DNA of 64,000 nt. Source: Massospora cicadina (Eukaryota > Entomophthoromycota > Entomophthoromycetes > Entomophthorales > Entomophthoraceae). The position numbers were made by a program, and so were the translations under genes. Shown piece by piece: positions 10,892 to 22,799 of this stretch. The number at the start of each line of letters is the position of its first letter. Position 1 is the first letter of the stretch. The notes under the pieces are model-generated. The model did no database searches. It worked only from the letters and a program-made list of their open reading frames with translations, and was not told the origin of the DNA. Where the stretch lies: the NCBI GenBank assembly GCA_022478985.1, contig JAKSZP010007889.1:310001-374000 (forward strand). The letters are read 5' to 3'.

Positions 10892-12100
10892 ATGATGTCA
10901 TATAAGGATGAAATAAGAAAACTCTGGATGGAGTTATCCACTATCAATCAAAACGCTTTGAATTATGTGGATCATCAAGAATTTGCTGCTTTGGAGGAGA
11001 GAGTTACCAAGATTGAGGAAGGGGTTGAAAATGTCGCTAGTTTTGGCAATGAGTTACTTAAAAAGTATCGTCATTGAAGAAAAAAGATGGAGATATAGTT
11101 CAAGAAGTCTTATTATTGAATACAGTGTGTGAAGCAGATTGCGTTTGTTTAAGAGCATTCAGTGCAGATATAGAGCAACTGACTATGCAAGTCGAGGAGC
11201 TGAAGACTCTAAAATTTGAATATGAGCCATATGCTTTGACTGATTCTAAAGAAAGAACTCCACGGACTCTAGTGGAAAAGATGGCTACACCAAGAAATAT
11301 GCCAACTGCTTTCACAGCCATTTTAAAGATGACTTCCAAAATCACTCCTCATATTAGTCAAGTAGGCAAACCAAGAGAGGTGTCTAGAGATACTTTGGAG
11401 GAATTTTGTGAATCTAAAATTATCTACATTTAAATGGGACAACCCCCTTCATTTTTCTGATAATTCAATGTAACAATTTTTTGAATATGGCAATTGTCAA
11501 AAGGCTTTGACAGTGATGAATTGCCTGGATACCAATTGTCAGAACCTAGTGTTGCCCCATATAGAGGGGGACAGCTGGTCATACTCAGAGGCCAAGGCGG
11601 CCATTATGAGGGAATTTGGAAGTCCCACGCACATGTAAAATCATAAACAAGACTTCATGGGATTTTTATTACAAAGAGACGAATCCTTAGAAAGTTTTGA
11701 CAATCATTTCTACCAAGGATTTCAGATTTTAGTTAAAAAAAGTGCTGGATGATTTTGATGCCTGGATCACACAAGCGTCCCTTCAGCCCTATTGTGATTT
11801 ATATTGAATGATGTCTTTTTATGTTCATGATGGAGATTACCACCTCTCAGATGGTAGATCATTTGAAAATATTGTGAGCTACTTTTGATGCTCCAAATAG
11901 AAGTATAAAATCAAATCCAGTACAAAATTCAAATACCACAAAGGGGACCAAGGGCGGTAAGGAGTTGAATGACCAAACTGTGCCAAGAAATAAACCTAAA
12001 GAGTTTAAACAGATCAATAAGAAGAAAAGGTCTGTTTTCAGTGTAGAGGAAAAAGACATTTCTCAGTACATTGCAAGAAACCTAAATAACAGATTAACGT
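10892..12100 (+). pseudogene. Element D Gag remnant with CCHC zinc knuckle
   Basis: Gag forms the particle shell and binds element RNA. The first frame (10892-11077) has a coiled-coil-like run with EERVTKIEEGVENV, and the next (11074-11433) continues it after a frameshift. A complete zinc knuckle CFQCRGKRHFSVHC is encoded at 12033-12074, spacing C-x2-C-x4-H-x4-C. Stops interrupt the region between 11450 and 12000. The start at 10892 is the first ATG after the primer site. Confidence 0.75.
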
Positions 12101-12149
12101 GGTCCAAGTGAAAGAGTCTAAACCCACACAGGAGTCAGGAAAAGGTCCC

Positions 12150-13420
12150 ATGGCCTAGACGGGGAACAGTCTAGAGCTGCGTAAAAAGATGTTCCTCCCA
12201 ATATTATGCACAAAGAAATTGACAAAAGTGATCTGTTCATTGATGATGACGCGCAGGATCAGCTATATCAAGTGGTCAATTTAGATGTGAACATGGTACA
12301 AGATCTGGAGCAAAGGGTATTGATCCAAAAATAATTAAAGGGAGTTGCTCAGCCATACATGCGACAACTGGCAGACAAGGTTCAAGCCCTAGATAATCCT
12401 TAAGAATTGACTGAAGTCAAATTAGATGAGGCAAACCTGTCAATCCCCCTTAGTGCAATCAAGGAATTGTTTCATGATCTATCAGTGAAAATAATCTACA
12501 CCCTCAATTTGCCAAATAATGCTGCTATACACTAAGTAAACATGAATTTACAAAACTCTGATTGTATATATATAGATATATTAGTTAATTGAGTATAAAT
12601 GAGTTTTATAGTAACAGTGGAGCGCCCAACATTGTTTTGACCAAGCTGGTGAGGAGGATGTAGATCTCACCCGATTTAAACACAAGAAAGAATATGGGAT
12701 AGCCAGGATGAATACCACCATCTCATATGGAGCGTATAGCGCTCTACCACTTCTATTTAGATTCTTGGTGGCATCCACTCCAGCAATAGTTTTGGCCAAC
12801 CAAAATTACAATATGCTGATTGGGATGGAGTTTCTACAAAAATATTGAGTTAATGTAACTTTGAGGATAATACATTGACCATATTGGGACAGACGTTACT
12901 ATTAGTCTATCTGAAGGATATTGAAACTCCACTGACTAGGACAAATACTTCATCAACCTGATCTACAATGACGGTATTGTCTCAAAATGAAACCCAACTA
13001 GTTGACCAGAAGTGACTAGAAATGCTGACAGAAATCCTAGAGAATTAGAAATCGCTGAAGATCAATAGTGCAAGAACCATACCGCTGGATCAAAGATAAT
13101 AGTTGAAATGGGGTTTACATTGTAGATACCAGAGCTGTTATATGGGGAAGTCAGAAGCCCCTGGAAGAAGACCAGAGTAGAGCCTTGGGTGTCTCCTGGA
13201 ATAATTATGCTGGGCCAGGAAGAAATCGAGTTCTCCTGGAAAACTTATATAAAAACTGATTAAGAATGAGAAGAATCAGATCGTCACGTTTTTTCGCTCA
13301 ATCCTGACAGCTGAACTGAGGAAATCCACAATTTTGGGACCCTCAATGAAATGGGATTACCAGCTGGGGTAACCTTAAATATCAATTTATTGGTCAATTG
13401 AGAGCAACTCGCTGTTCTGA
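12150..13420 (+). pseudogene. Element D protease and dUTPase-like remnant
   Basis: This linker between Gag and RT corresponds in order to the protease and dUTPase-like segments of G1 and B. Near 13120-13230 the frame reads LYGEVRSPWKKTR then SPGIIMLGQEEIEF, aligning with YGEV...P...PGHGEI of G1. No intact D-S/T-G box can be read. Decay is heavy and boundaries are approximate. Confidence 0.45.
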
Positions 13421-14750
13421 TGGACAGACAGAAAGAGGAAGTGCTTGAGTCATTTGATTTTTATTAGGAAGTATTCGCCCAGGATGACCACAATTTGGGA
13501 TGTGTGAGAAATGTAATCCACAAGGTTGATATGGAAAAATTTTACAATCATAATGAGACTTGTTCAACAGTTGAAGACAGCTGAATTAGTAGTAAAGGAA
13601 GAAATCAGCAAACTAATGAAGCATGGGCTTCTAATTTGGTCATCAAGCCCCTGGGCAAGCCATATCCTTAATATGAAGAAGAAGGATGGCTATAATTATG
13701 TGGTGATCGATTATCAGAAGCTGAATAAAATTATGAAGAAGGATTCATATTCACTACCATGAATCAACAATGCGCTAGATCAATTGGGAGAAGCGAAGTA
13801 TTTTTCCACAATGGATCTAATATCAGGATATTAGCAAATCAATTTGCCAAGAGAAGACCAAGAGAAATGTGCTATTACTACTGTGCAGGGGCTTTAGCAA
13901 TTGATGAGGATGCTCTAGTGTCTATACAATGCACCTGCGACGTTCCAGAGGGCCATGGACGCCATACTAAATGACTTGAAGTTGTCATGCGTCTTGGTGT
14001 ACTTGGATGATATAAATGTGTTCATTAGGACATTTACTGACCTTTTGCACCACTTGGAGGAAGTTTTCAAGCGACTATCTGCGGCCAACCTGAAGATTAA
14101 GCCAAATAAAGTGCTACTTCTTCAAGAAAGAGTTAGAATATCTGGGATTTGTAATAAACTCTAGTGGACTTCATCCACAAGCCCAGAAGATTGAAGCCAT
14201 AGAGCAAATGGTTGTACCAAAGAGTGTCCAAGATATACAAGTGTTCCTTGGAATGGTCAGATACTATAGAAGATTCGTTCAGAAATTTACAAAAATCGCC
14301 ATGCCCCTCTTCTATTTGTCAAAAGATCCAAAAAAGGATTCATATGGAATGAAGAGGCCCAGGACTCCTTCAATGAGTTACGGCGGTATTTGATAGAATC
14401 ATTAAATTCTGAAATATCCAAATTTCAATTGGGAGCTTATCATTCAAACTGATGCTTTGTTAATGGCGATTAGCGCCATAATAAGCCAAGTACATGTTTT
14501 GGGATTAACACCTGATGTGCATCTGTGAGTAGGACACTCTCAGCGGCTGAGAGGAATTACACCGTGACTGAGCATGAATGCCTTGCAGTCATTTATGCCT
14601 TCAAACAGTATCAGGTGTATATCTAAGGAATGCACTTCAAAGTGGTGAAGGACCACTCCTCATTGCATTGGCTAAACAATTTACGAGAAGCAGAAGGATG
14701 ACTGGCATGATGGGCACTAAAGCTACAGGCTTATGATTAAGAGATAGTCA
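13420..14750 (+). pseudogene. Element D reverse transcriptase and RNase H remnant
   Basis: The RT frames 13526-13762, 13955-14164 and 14208-14393 carry NYVVIDYQKLNKI and, after frameshifts, LKLSCVLVYLDDINVF with the catalytic YLDD at 14000-14011 intact. RYYRRFVQKFTKIAMPL follows as the thumb. RNase H remains near 14400-14700, with a readable TEHECLAVIYAFKQYQVY. Stops and frameshifts separate each block, so it is inactive. Confidence 0.88.
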
Positions 14751-14869
14751 ACCAAGCTGCAGCTTATCATGAGAATGTGGATGGCTTATTGCAGTTACCA
14801 ATGGTCCAGGTGATATACCAGCAAATGGATGAGCTATATCAGATAATGGTCGACTGAAAAAATTGGAAA

Positions 14870-16020
14870 TGAGCCTTTGAAATCCAAGGTGCGCTTTGAA
14901 AAGTGATAAAAAACACTGAGACCATGGATGGACAAGTTTTCAAGACAATCAATGGGATGCAACTACTATTCCCAAAGCTTTCATAATGAGCGGAATATTA
15001 TACAAGCTGCTCATAAGGTTGTTGGGCAAAGAGTCCTGAGAAAGATGACCGATCATGTTTTCCAGTATTACTACTGGGAGTCCACCAACTATAATGTAGT
15101 AAACTATATGGCTTGCTGTGTGGAGTGCCAGTTGCACAAGCCGCATAAGAACATGACAGGGTAAAGCCTGATCCACCCTAGATTTGCTTGGCATATGGTG
15201 TCCATCAATGTGATGGGACCACTGATGATGAACACAGGGGAATCAAGCACATCGTAGTTTCAATCAACCATTTGACGAGATGGGTCAAGACAAAGGCCCT
15301 GGCAAAAGTAGATGCTACCAGCACTTCAAAGTTTATCCTAGATCAAGTAGTATATCAACGTGGATGTCGCATGTCCTGATGAGAAACAATAAAACTAATT
15401 CACATCTCATGTGATCATGTGATTAGATGAAATAAAGGGGATCCAAGGAGTCATGTCTGTACCCTATCAGCTAGAGACAAATGGACTGGTAGAACGAGTC
15501 AATGGGATGCTGGCCATGACACTGAGGAAGCTGGTCGCAGGAAGAACTTCCATGTTGGGAATGTACCTTAGTTCAGTGACGTTTGCCTACAATATAAGTC
15601 ATCATACGGTGATAGGAAAAATTCCATTTGAGTTGCTATATGGAAAGAAAACTGCGTTACTGCTGATTTTATATTTGGTGGTGGAACCAACATTGAGGAT
15701 GAGTGCTGAGCAGTACCTCAACTAATTGATGATTATCCTGATCAAAATACATTTGCAAGCATTTGATATGTCTTTAAAGAAAAAGATTTGAGAAAAAATA
15801 ATGGATGATAAGAACGGAATAGCCTTATAAGAATACCAACTAAGTGAAAGAGTTGCATATTACAATATGCATGGTTTTTGGAGAAGAAACAAGTTATACT
15901 GCATTGTGGTCAGGTCCATTTGAGATTATCATTAAGATGGCTATGGATGCCAACTCCATCAAGAATCTCTTAGATGGAAGGATAGTAAATTAAGAACATG
16001 TTAAGTATATGAAGCGATGG
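14870..16020 (+). pseudogene. Element D integrase remnant
   Basis: The zinc-binding part is readable at 14990-15140 with His residues and a CCVEC pair. The core follows with TRWVKTKALAK near 15270-15310 and PYQLETNGLVERVNG near 15460-15510 (catalytic Glu region). HHTVIGKIPFELLYGK near 15600-15650 and a basic end near 16010 complete it. The middle of the core is scrambled by stops. No chromodomain is visible. Confidence 0.8.
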
Positions 16021-16436
16021 ATTGATAAAAAAATGTAATAAGAGTTCCCAAACGACCACTGAACCATTAAATTGATTATGTCCTATTGATTTGGTTAAGT
16101 CTGAGAAAGGACCATTGAATAAAACTAGAGGGTTAAGTCTAAAAAAACCTCTGAACCATAGAAAACTGGTAGGTTTAAGTATACCTAGGAACCAGTTAGG
16201 ATGAATAAAATAAAAAGTTGGATCACTGAACTGAGAAAAGGTCAAGTTCCATAGTAAAAAGAAAAAAAATAAAAAAAATGATAAAAATATAGGAAAAAAT
16301 CTAAACAAACAAATCAAAAAAGAAATATATTTTTATAACTTTTATTTTTATTGGTTGTCATTGACTCAGTGATGATTCCGTCTATGTTGCCTCATGGGGG
16401 AGGGGGATGGATCGCAGTAGGAGTAAAAAACCCATC

Positions 16437-18374
16437 AAAATCTATGTGAGATTATCTTTCTTTTAATTCAATACCCAAATCGAAGCCAAATTTGGATTTT
16501 AAAAAATACAAAAAACAACTGCTTGATCGAGCTAAAACTTACCAATGTTGATGCAATTGACACCTGCTGCCCTGGCTTGGGGTGGTGGTGCGCCACCATC
16601 TGGAATCTTTTGACCACCACCAAAGCGCGCCCATACTGGCTCTGCTAGCTCATAATGCTACTGGGCATTATGTCCCCCTCAGGACTTGGCCCACCACCTC
16701 TCCAGCTCTCAGGTAGTGCTCTGGAGCTCCCTTTGGTGCTCCCATGGAGCGATTTATGTTTTGGCTCTCTGGGTTAAATATGGGAATCTCTTCCCATATG
16801 CAAGCGCAGTCATCATTGAGATGGTCATGGCAGTTTTGAAACCTGCCGGCTATATTGACTTCCACCCCTTTAAGGGGTACTTTGACCTTGGCTTCCACTC
16901 TGAAGCCAATACAGTGGCAGCAGCCAAGATGCAATTAGTTTTTTTAAAATTCCTTTGCCCACCGTTCACACCTGGCTCCCAGATGAGACCACTTTGGTGG
17001 TCCAGTTTGCCAGGTTACCCTCTTCCTTTCCCCTGAATGCCTCTGCCATGAGCTCATGAAGGGTTTGGCCATTTACAACACAGACCCTGTGTTGCATTTT
17101 GTGGTTCCCAATGGAGCAGATTGGTTGGCAAGGCCTCGCGCCTTTGCAACGATCCGCCCATTTCATTGTGACTCTCACCTCGCGATTCCCCCCGCACTGT
17201 GATCAGATCTGCCCTTTATCATCCATTCTGACCACGCATCAAAAATGGCCACATCATTTGCCCCTTGTGCTTTGAGCTTGACCACTTGAAGCGCTAGTGC
17301 CCCACAGTTGCAGCTTCTGCTGCGTCTGCTGCTCAGGGCTTAAGCCGCCCAAGTAGCTGCCTCACCCCAATTTTTTGAATGGGGCTCGATCCTCCTGCCC
17401 TCAATGTTGGGGAATTCTGGCACTGCTTCCAAAGCGGTGGCCAATCAAAATTTAAGCAAATTTTAAAATTTTGAAAATTTGACCAGATTATGGAATCCTG
17501 AGTCAATGGCTTAACCAGTTTCAGCTGAGCTGCCATATTCAACAGCATGTGGCCAATCAGCTCTGGCCACAGCCCCAATTCCTGTGGCTGGCCCAGCGCT
17601 GGCCAAATCCAATCCATTCAAGGCTCTTAAATGGATTGAGGAGGATGGACGGCCAAGCCACATGAAACCAAATTTTGCTTTGGAGGAGTTCTTCGTTGAC
17701 CCTCCCAAATCACATTTCTGCCACTTTTGTCCAAAAATGGGTTTCCCATTTATAAAATTATTAACACAATGGCAGTTGTGGCTGCAGCTTCCCCGGCCAA
17801 CACCCTCCTCTGCCAGCAAAACATTGGGCAATGGAGCCCCTTGTTGAGGGTATTCATATCCCCAATTTTCCTCATGATTTTGAGGAAGATGTGAAATACA
17901 AAATTGTGGAGCTTGCTTTTGGTGCAAGCTACACTTGCATTGATGCAGCAAAAAATTATCTTTTTGACCCCAATTATCCTGAAACCTGCCAGCACATCAA
18001 GTCATTTACTTGTGTGCCAGCTTTCATCTTTTTTTCTGAGCAATAACTTGCTCAATATGTTGAGGCGATGGACACCGTCAGCCTCATTAACAAAGAAAAC
18101 CCCCAACTATACCTCCTTACGCCCCTTGTAGCTGATGCTCCAACCACAATGCTGTCCACCATAGTCCGCCAGCTAAAGCGAATGCTGGACAAAAGTTTCC
18201 CCAAAGCCTCCTCGCCATCTGATATGGCTTTCTAGGATGATAACTTAGGGGCTGTATTAGTAAATTTTTTAATTTATGATAATCCCTTTGTTTGGCTCAT
18301 TTTTGTATAAAGATGCGTGGCGGCTCCCCCTTTTGGGTTAGGCACCATTAGTACTAAAAAATCTATGTGAGATT
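16437..18374 (+). mobile_element. LINE-II ORF1-only element with 17-bp target duplication
   Basis: AAAATCTATGTGAGATT occurs at 16437-16453 and at 18358-18374. Between them lies a 1904-bp unit that starts in the 5' region, carries a single ORF1-type coding region and ends CACCATTAGTACT with an A run. Long variable target duplications and a 3' A tail are LINE features. An ORF2 (endonuclease-RT) is absent although the 5' part is present, so it was not an ordinary 5' truncation. It is either internally deleted or a non-autonomous subfamily. Confidence 0.7.
16551..18235 (+). pseudogene. LINE-II ORF1 protein remnant
   Basis: The frame beginning at 16551 runs through 16686-17036 with YGNLFPYASAVIIEMVMAV and FDLGFHSEANTVAAAKMQL, a fold-like pattern shared with the LINE-I ORF1 at 55.2 kb. 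A zinc knuckle follows at 17259-17300 (CPLCFELDHLKR, stop, C), with a stop just before the last Cys. The C-terminal part (17831-18235, other frames) has HIPNFPHDFEEDVKYKIVELA, a domain also present at 9.1-9.5 kb. Stops and frameshifts show that it is not expressed as one protein. The likely original role is binding element RNA. Confidence 0.6.
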
Positions 18375-20025
18375 TGATACTAGCAAGGGTTAGACCTTCT
18401 CAAAACCAAGTTCGTTGAGCAGATGCTGATCCCTGCAAGAATGTACCTAGGGGAAGAGAGATGGAAATGTCAGAACATGCCAAATGCAATACCCCAGATC
18501 AGGGTGGGAAGCAACAGAACAAGAAGATGAAGTTGGCAAATAACCCTGAGTAATCCTGATATGGCACCAGATCCAGAAGATTGGTCTTGATCACTTGCTA
18601 ATGGGCTTTGTCAAGAACATTGAACATATGGACCAGTATTGAGCAAGGGATACTAGGAGAGGGTTGCCAAAATCATGCCCCCTATTAAATCAATAATTGG
18701 AAGAAACCAATGGGATGCTTCAGAAATGAGATAGTCATGAAAGGGAGCAAATGTCATCCTGAAGATGACGACTACAAGCTTCTTGGAAGCGAAAGCAAAA
18801 TGTGTGATGAAAGCCAGGAGAGTCTGGAAGCTTTGTAGCCCAACTTTGAAGAACTTGGCTCGCAAAGCAAAGAGCATAGGCTGCAACATCTCAATATAGA
18901 ATGTTTTCGAGATTGGAGGGGTTCACAACTATGGACAAAGCCTTGGTTACTTGGGCCTTTAATTCTGCATAGGGGAGTTTGAAATGTTTGCTGTTTCTGA
19001 AGGCTAGTTTGGTTGCCAAAACAGCTAACTTATAATACTGGCCAAGTCAAAAAGGAACTACAGAAGCAAGTCTGAACTGGTAAGGAACAATTTATCAAGA
19101 GTGGAGGGCATTACTTCAGGAGGTTTGATGATGATGGTAGGAGAATCTGTAAATGGAGCTGAATCCAGGAGAGTTTTAAAGTCTAACTCAGGAACTGATG
19201 ACAGTAGAAGGATTAGTCACAAGTCATTTGAAACAATCGCTAACCTGGCTTTGTCAAGTTTGGATACCGTTTCTGGTAATTCCACAGAAGGACTGGCCAA
19301 AGGTACTTGACTGGGAGTATTAGTCTTGTTAGGACTATAGAAGAGGCTCCAGCGTGCAGATCGACTCATCAGCTGGAAGAGCTGAAGGTTTTTATCAGAC
19401 ATGCTATTAAGTAGTTGTTGGTACTGAGACTCCAAATTTGACATATGAGCTTGACAAGAGGGGGATGTCAGACTTATATGATAGCTGACATTATGCACCC
19501 TGAAATCAAATAAGCTTAAATTTCAGAGAAACTAAGCTCAAAACTAATGTAATAAGCTCTTCAGAGAAGAATTAAGAATGATATAAGTCAATAGTCTATT
19601 ACAAGAAAAAACAAAGGCGAATATTAATGAGCATTCTTAATTGTGCAACAAAACAAACATCAATGGCAAGGATCTCATGTCAAGGATGATGTATAAATCA
19701 GAAAATCAAGGACACATGACCAAGAATCCTGAATTTGAAAGCGGGTTCATATTCCCTGATGGGGGAAAACTGGATCCTGGGAGAAAATTTTCATGAGTAA
19801 ATGAATTAGCCTGGCATGACAGAAGGTCGTGGGAACTGTGCTCTGAGTAGGTGGTGGCAAGGAAGAAGAGGAAGAGAGCCGCATGCTGAATGTTGTCCTG
19901 AAAAAGATTGAGTACCAACTTAACATACTCCACTTGAACTAAAGAAGTATTTGACCTAATGTCCAAAGTGGTATTCTCCTGTCCTGATCCTTTTCTCACT
20001 GGAAATCTAGGCAAGAGGAGGTTTT
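18375..20025 (-). pseudogene. Unrecognised gag-like or LINE-associated coding remnant
   Basis: Minus-strand frames at 18653-18889, 19217-19498 and 19706-20056 stay open for 78 to 116 codons. The middle one contains MSNLESQYQQLLNSMSDKNL, which looks like a coiled coil. Purine tracts followed by TGTCAG appear at 18471 and 19466 on the plus strand, but no matching repeat partner was found. I recognise no domain. It may be the 3' part of the LINE-II copy at 21141-22130 or a separate element; confidence in any function is low. Confidence 0.3.
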
Positions 20026-21140
20026 TGTTGGGATTTTTTCCCATATTTCCAACCAACTTGATTACCAGGGGTCGCTAGGGATTATTCCCTATAGTGAAGT
20101 AAATTGGATATCAGTTGATCCTGATTTTAAGGTACCAATGTTCTGGGTTTTTAGGTAATTTTCCTGGTTCAAATCCTTTGGGAATCAATCCAGGTGAATG
20201 CTTAAGATCTTGTTGGGCAGAGTTACTGACAAAAATGGGGACATCTGATAGTTGATTTATGATTAACTATCAGGTGTACCAATTGGGACCAGTTAGGTTT
20301 CATTACCAACTGATTAGGAATTTAAGGATCGAATTGCAAGGCGAGTGATGCCACCTACAACTAGCAAATTGATCAGTTGTTTTGTTACCTTCCTTAATAG
20401 GTAACAAGTTCCATTACCTAAGCAGGTCACTTGCCAAATATGATTGGTTTGCTGTGATTGAAAGGAAAACGATAGGGATACGTTTTTTGACACTTTGCGT
20501 TTTAGGTCTCAAAGATGTTCAATGATGGAATCCTAGCCAAGATGGGGAAAACCATTGCTGATAAGATGACAATGGGTAATTCATTAGCAACGGCTGCCAT
20601 TTCATTCATGAGGTTTCAACTGAGGGTTGGGTGCTGAATTCCCACTATAAATTCCTCTAAGAAATCTCTTAATAAAAATATCAAGTAAAAAATTGAGTAA
20701 TTACCAGAATTTGTTATTAGTTCTATTCTTCTTCAAAAAAATTATTTCTGTGTGCTTTAATTGGTGACTCTTTAGGATAAAAAGTAAGGATCTGAGCGTG
20801 GATCCATAGAAGAGAAGCTGAGCTAAGAAGGGAATTGCTGCCAACTGTGTGTCACCAGAGAGAAAAAGCTGTAAATGAGGATCTTAGTGTGGATTAAGTT
20901 TGGTGGTACAAGGGAACAAATCCCTATTGAGGACATCTTAAGTATTTTGAGAAGGAATACTGGTCAAGCGTTGGACCCAATACTAGTACTTTATTTAACT
21001 ACAGATAATAGTCTTCATACTATTATTGAATACATATTATTTTCAAACAATGCAAAGAATTGCACAACACCAAACCTGCACAGTTAATAAATTTAGGGGT
21101 TGTCAGCTGTGAATAATCAATGATACCCATAAATTTTAAC
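20026..21140 (+). repeat. D-family solo LTR
   Basis: It starts TGTTGGGATTTTTTCCC and ends CCCATAAATTTTAAC, aligning end to end with the 5' LTR of D (9736-10847). No primer site or gag follows, because the next base begins LINE-like minus-strand sequence. A solo LTR arises by recombination between the two LTRs of a full element. A clear 5-bp target duplication is not visible. Confidence 0.85.
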
Positions 21141-22130
21141 TTTGGTAAACAGTGGTCCAAGCCTGATTCCAATTTGGGGGATATAATGCAGGTGGTTGAG
21201 TGTTGCAGGTGGAATTGGAGGGAGCATATTTCTTGCTCTGGCCCAGAAATTGAGGGTATTGGGGGAGGTGGCAACAAGACACCCCATTTGGATGCTGCTG
21301 ACAAAGGTTCAGAGAAAGTAACAGAAGGAACAGCATGGGGGCAAGACTTTTTAGAGTGGTCTAGTCCAAAACAGAGTAGATAAATCTGTCAACTGTTGTC
21401 ATCCCATACCCAAAAGGAATTCTCTGATGCTGCAGTGATGCAACATACAAGGGAACTTGTTAGGTGATGTCAGGGTGGGGGAAATAGTGGCAGTGGACAA
21501 GGGGCTGTAAGGTGCTCTACTCAGAGGGAACTGTGAAGACAAGGTGGGTCTGAGTGCCATAAGCCAAAAGACCTGACATCAATGCATCATACAAAATTTA
21601 GGGTGGGAGATGGGAAGGGAGGTTTGCAAAAGATACCACCAGGGTGGTATCAGAAAGGAGACAAATACAGGTAATTGGAATAGGGATGTTTTAAAAATCT
21701 ATGGAGTTTTTACTGTTATGGCAATATCCTTCTCTATTTGAAACCCTATATCAAAATTGCCCTTAAAAGGGTGGAAATCAATAAAGCCAGCTGGTGCATA
21801 GGAAGCAGTATCTAGTATAATTATTTGTTTTTAGTCATACAGGAATAAATGCCTGTAGTTAACATGAAGATAAAATTGAATATTGGAGCAAGAAAGGGCA
21901 TGAGGATGTGGGCAGGTTGGGTGGATGTGTGCAATGTGGAGTGCTAAGTCCCATGGAGGGACAAATTGACCATAAAAGTGGGGTGGACTATTTGAGCCTG
22001 TTTAAATGTGCTTCTCTGTAGGGCAGAAAATACAAGGAGGTGGATCACCACTTCCCCATATTTGGGCAGCAGGCAGCGGATCCAATGCCATCAAATAAAA
22101 ATAGATGTAGCCAGATGGTAGTGGATAAAT
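21141..22130 (-). mobile_element. LINE-II fragment, antisense
   Basis: The nucleotide sequence at about 21430-21700 aligns by eye with 26330-26530, sharing GTGCCATA and GGAGGTTT..AAAAGATACCAC, so this is the same ORF1 region as the LINE-II copy split by element C. Minus frames such as 21136-21336 are short and broken. The zinc knuckle cannot be read. The right edge near 22130 adjoins the host-like island. Confidence 0.55.
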
Positions 22131-22331
22131 AAAATTTATTAAAATTTGCTCAAAAGTGAGATCAAGCAGAAAGAAAAGGTTAACTTACTCTATATAAGAT
22201 ATAATAAAACAAAAAATGAAATCATATGTAAGTATAGAAAAATTAAACATTCCATTGCCAGAGATAGAGTGAAAGGTAGATTTTGTGTTAAAGAGATGCA
22301 CGTGGTAAGCTAATTAATATTTATAAAACGT

Positions 22332-22337
22332 TTTATT
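22332..22337 (-). terminator. Possible polyadenylation signal of the I9 gene
   Basis: On the minus strand AATAAA lies about 50 bases after the stop codon, in AT-rich sequence. Position and match are right for a eukaryotic 3' end signal. Confidence 0.4.
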
Positions 22338-22385
22338 GAAAAATAAGGTGGAAGTGAATATCAACTTCAACAAATACTTTTTAGC

Positions 22386-22751
22386 TCACTGGTTTGAGAT
22401 GCGAGTGAGCTGGTCGGGTTCAACGTAGTCAATCATGCTAGAGTAAAGGCTATTCTCGAAGATGGTTTTACAGAGTTGGTGGGGGAGGTTGGCAGTAAAC
22501 CCTTTGAAGATATTAGGATAGAAATGAGTGATTTTGCCCCCTCTGAAGTTGATTAGTTTGTACAAAACTTTTAAGATGGTATCCATTTCGGATATTGGGA
22601 TGTTGTCCTTGAAGACGACAATGTAACTTGAATTGACATCGTTGCTGGTGCAAACGCCCGACAAGTCTTTAGGCGTGGTGAGTCCAGTTGGGCTACTGAG
22701 AGTCAAGGCGAGTAGGCTGCAGAGATAAAAGGCGATGGTGTAAATTTTCAT
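22386..22751 (-). CDS. Secreted inhibitor-I9-like protein (subtilisin-propeptide fold)
   Basis: An intact single-exon frame of 121 codons. Residues 1-20 (MKIYTIAFYLCSLLALTLSS) look like a signal peptide with cleavage just after. From about residue 43 to the end the pattern YIVVFKDN, GGKITHFYPNIFKGFTANLP and IDYVEPDQ matches peptidase inhibitor I9 domains, which occur as subtilase propeptides or as stand-alone protease-B inhibitors. No protease domain follows, so it should act as a free inhibitor or chaperone of a subtilase, outside the cell or in the secretory path. Two Cys (35 and 97) could pair. The start is supported by a TATAAAA 37 bases upstream. It is the only uninterrupted non-element gene seen. 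A role in a host interaction is possible but is inference. Confidence 0.8.
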   Translation of the reverse strand: MKIYTIAFYLCSLLALTLSSPTGLTTPKDLSGVCTSNDVNSSYIVVFKDNIPISEMDTILKVLYKLINFRGGKITHFYPNIFKGFTANLPHQLCKTIFENSLYSSMIDYVEPDQLTRISNQ

Positions 22752-22787
22752 TTTGAACTGATGAGAGTTAATCTCACATTGATTTGG

Positions 22788-22794
22788 TTTTATA
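22788..22794 (-). promoter_or_regulatory. TATA box upstream of the I9 gene
   Basis: TATAAAA on the minus strand lies 37 bases before the ATG at 22751. The short spacing implies a short 5' leader. No other promoter motif was recognised. Confidence 0.5.
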
Positions 22795-22799
22795 CTTTT

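Larger units (their letters stand above)
9736..16430 (+). mobile_element. Ty3/gypsy retrotransposon D, 3' LTR not found
   Basis: A 1112-bp 5' LTR, a primer site and an ordered gag, protease, RT, RNase H and integrase set are present in one orientation. The polyprotein is shattered by stops. After the integrase a purine-rich tail (16240-16330) and a GGGGGAGGGGGA tract near 16397-16408 could be the polypurine tract, but the following bases do not match the 5' LTR start TGTTGGG, so the 3' LTR is lost or displaced. Solo LTRs of this family occur at 20026-21140 (+) and 45938-47091 (-). Confidence 0.9.

Noticed and set aside
16686..16934. Minus-strand frame of 88 codons opposite the LINE-II ORF1
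   Set aside because: The plus-strand frame has matching sequence in two other copies; the minus frame has none.
18471..19470. Two purine tract plus TGTCAG sites as LTR starts
   Set aside because: No repeat partner or terminal CA could be matched, and the motif is short enough to occur by chance.
20021..21146. A 5-bp target duplication around the solo LTR at 20026-21140
   Set aside because: The flanks GTTTT and TTTGG do not match under any boundary I tried.
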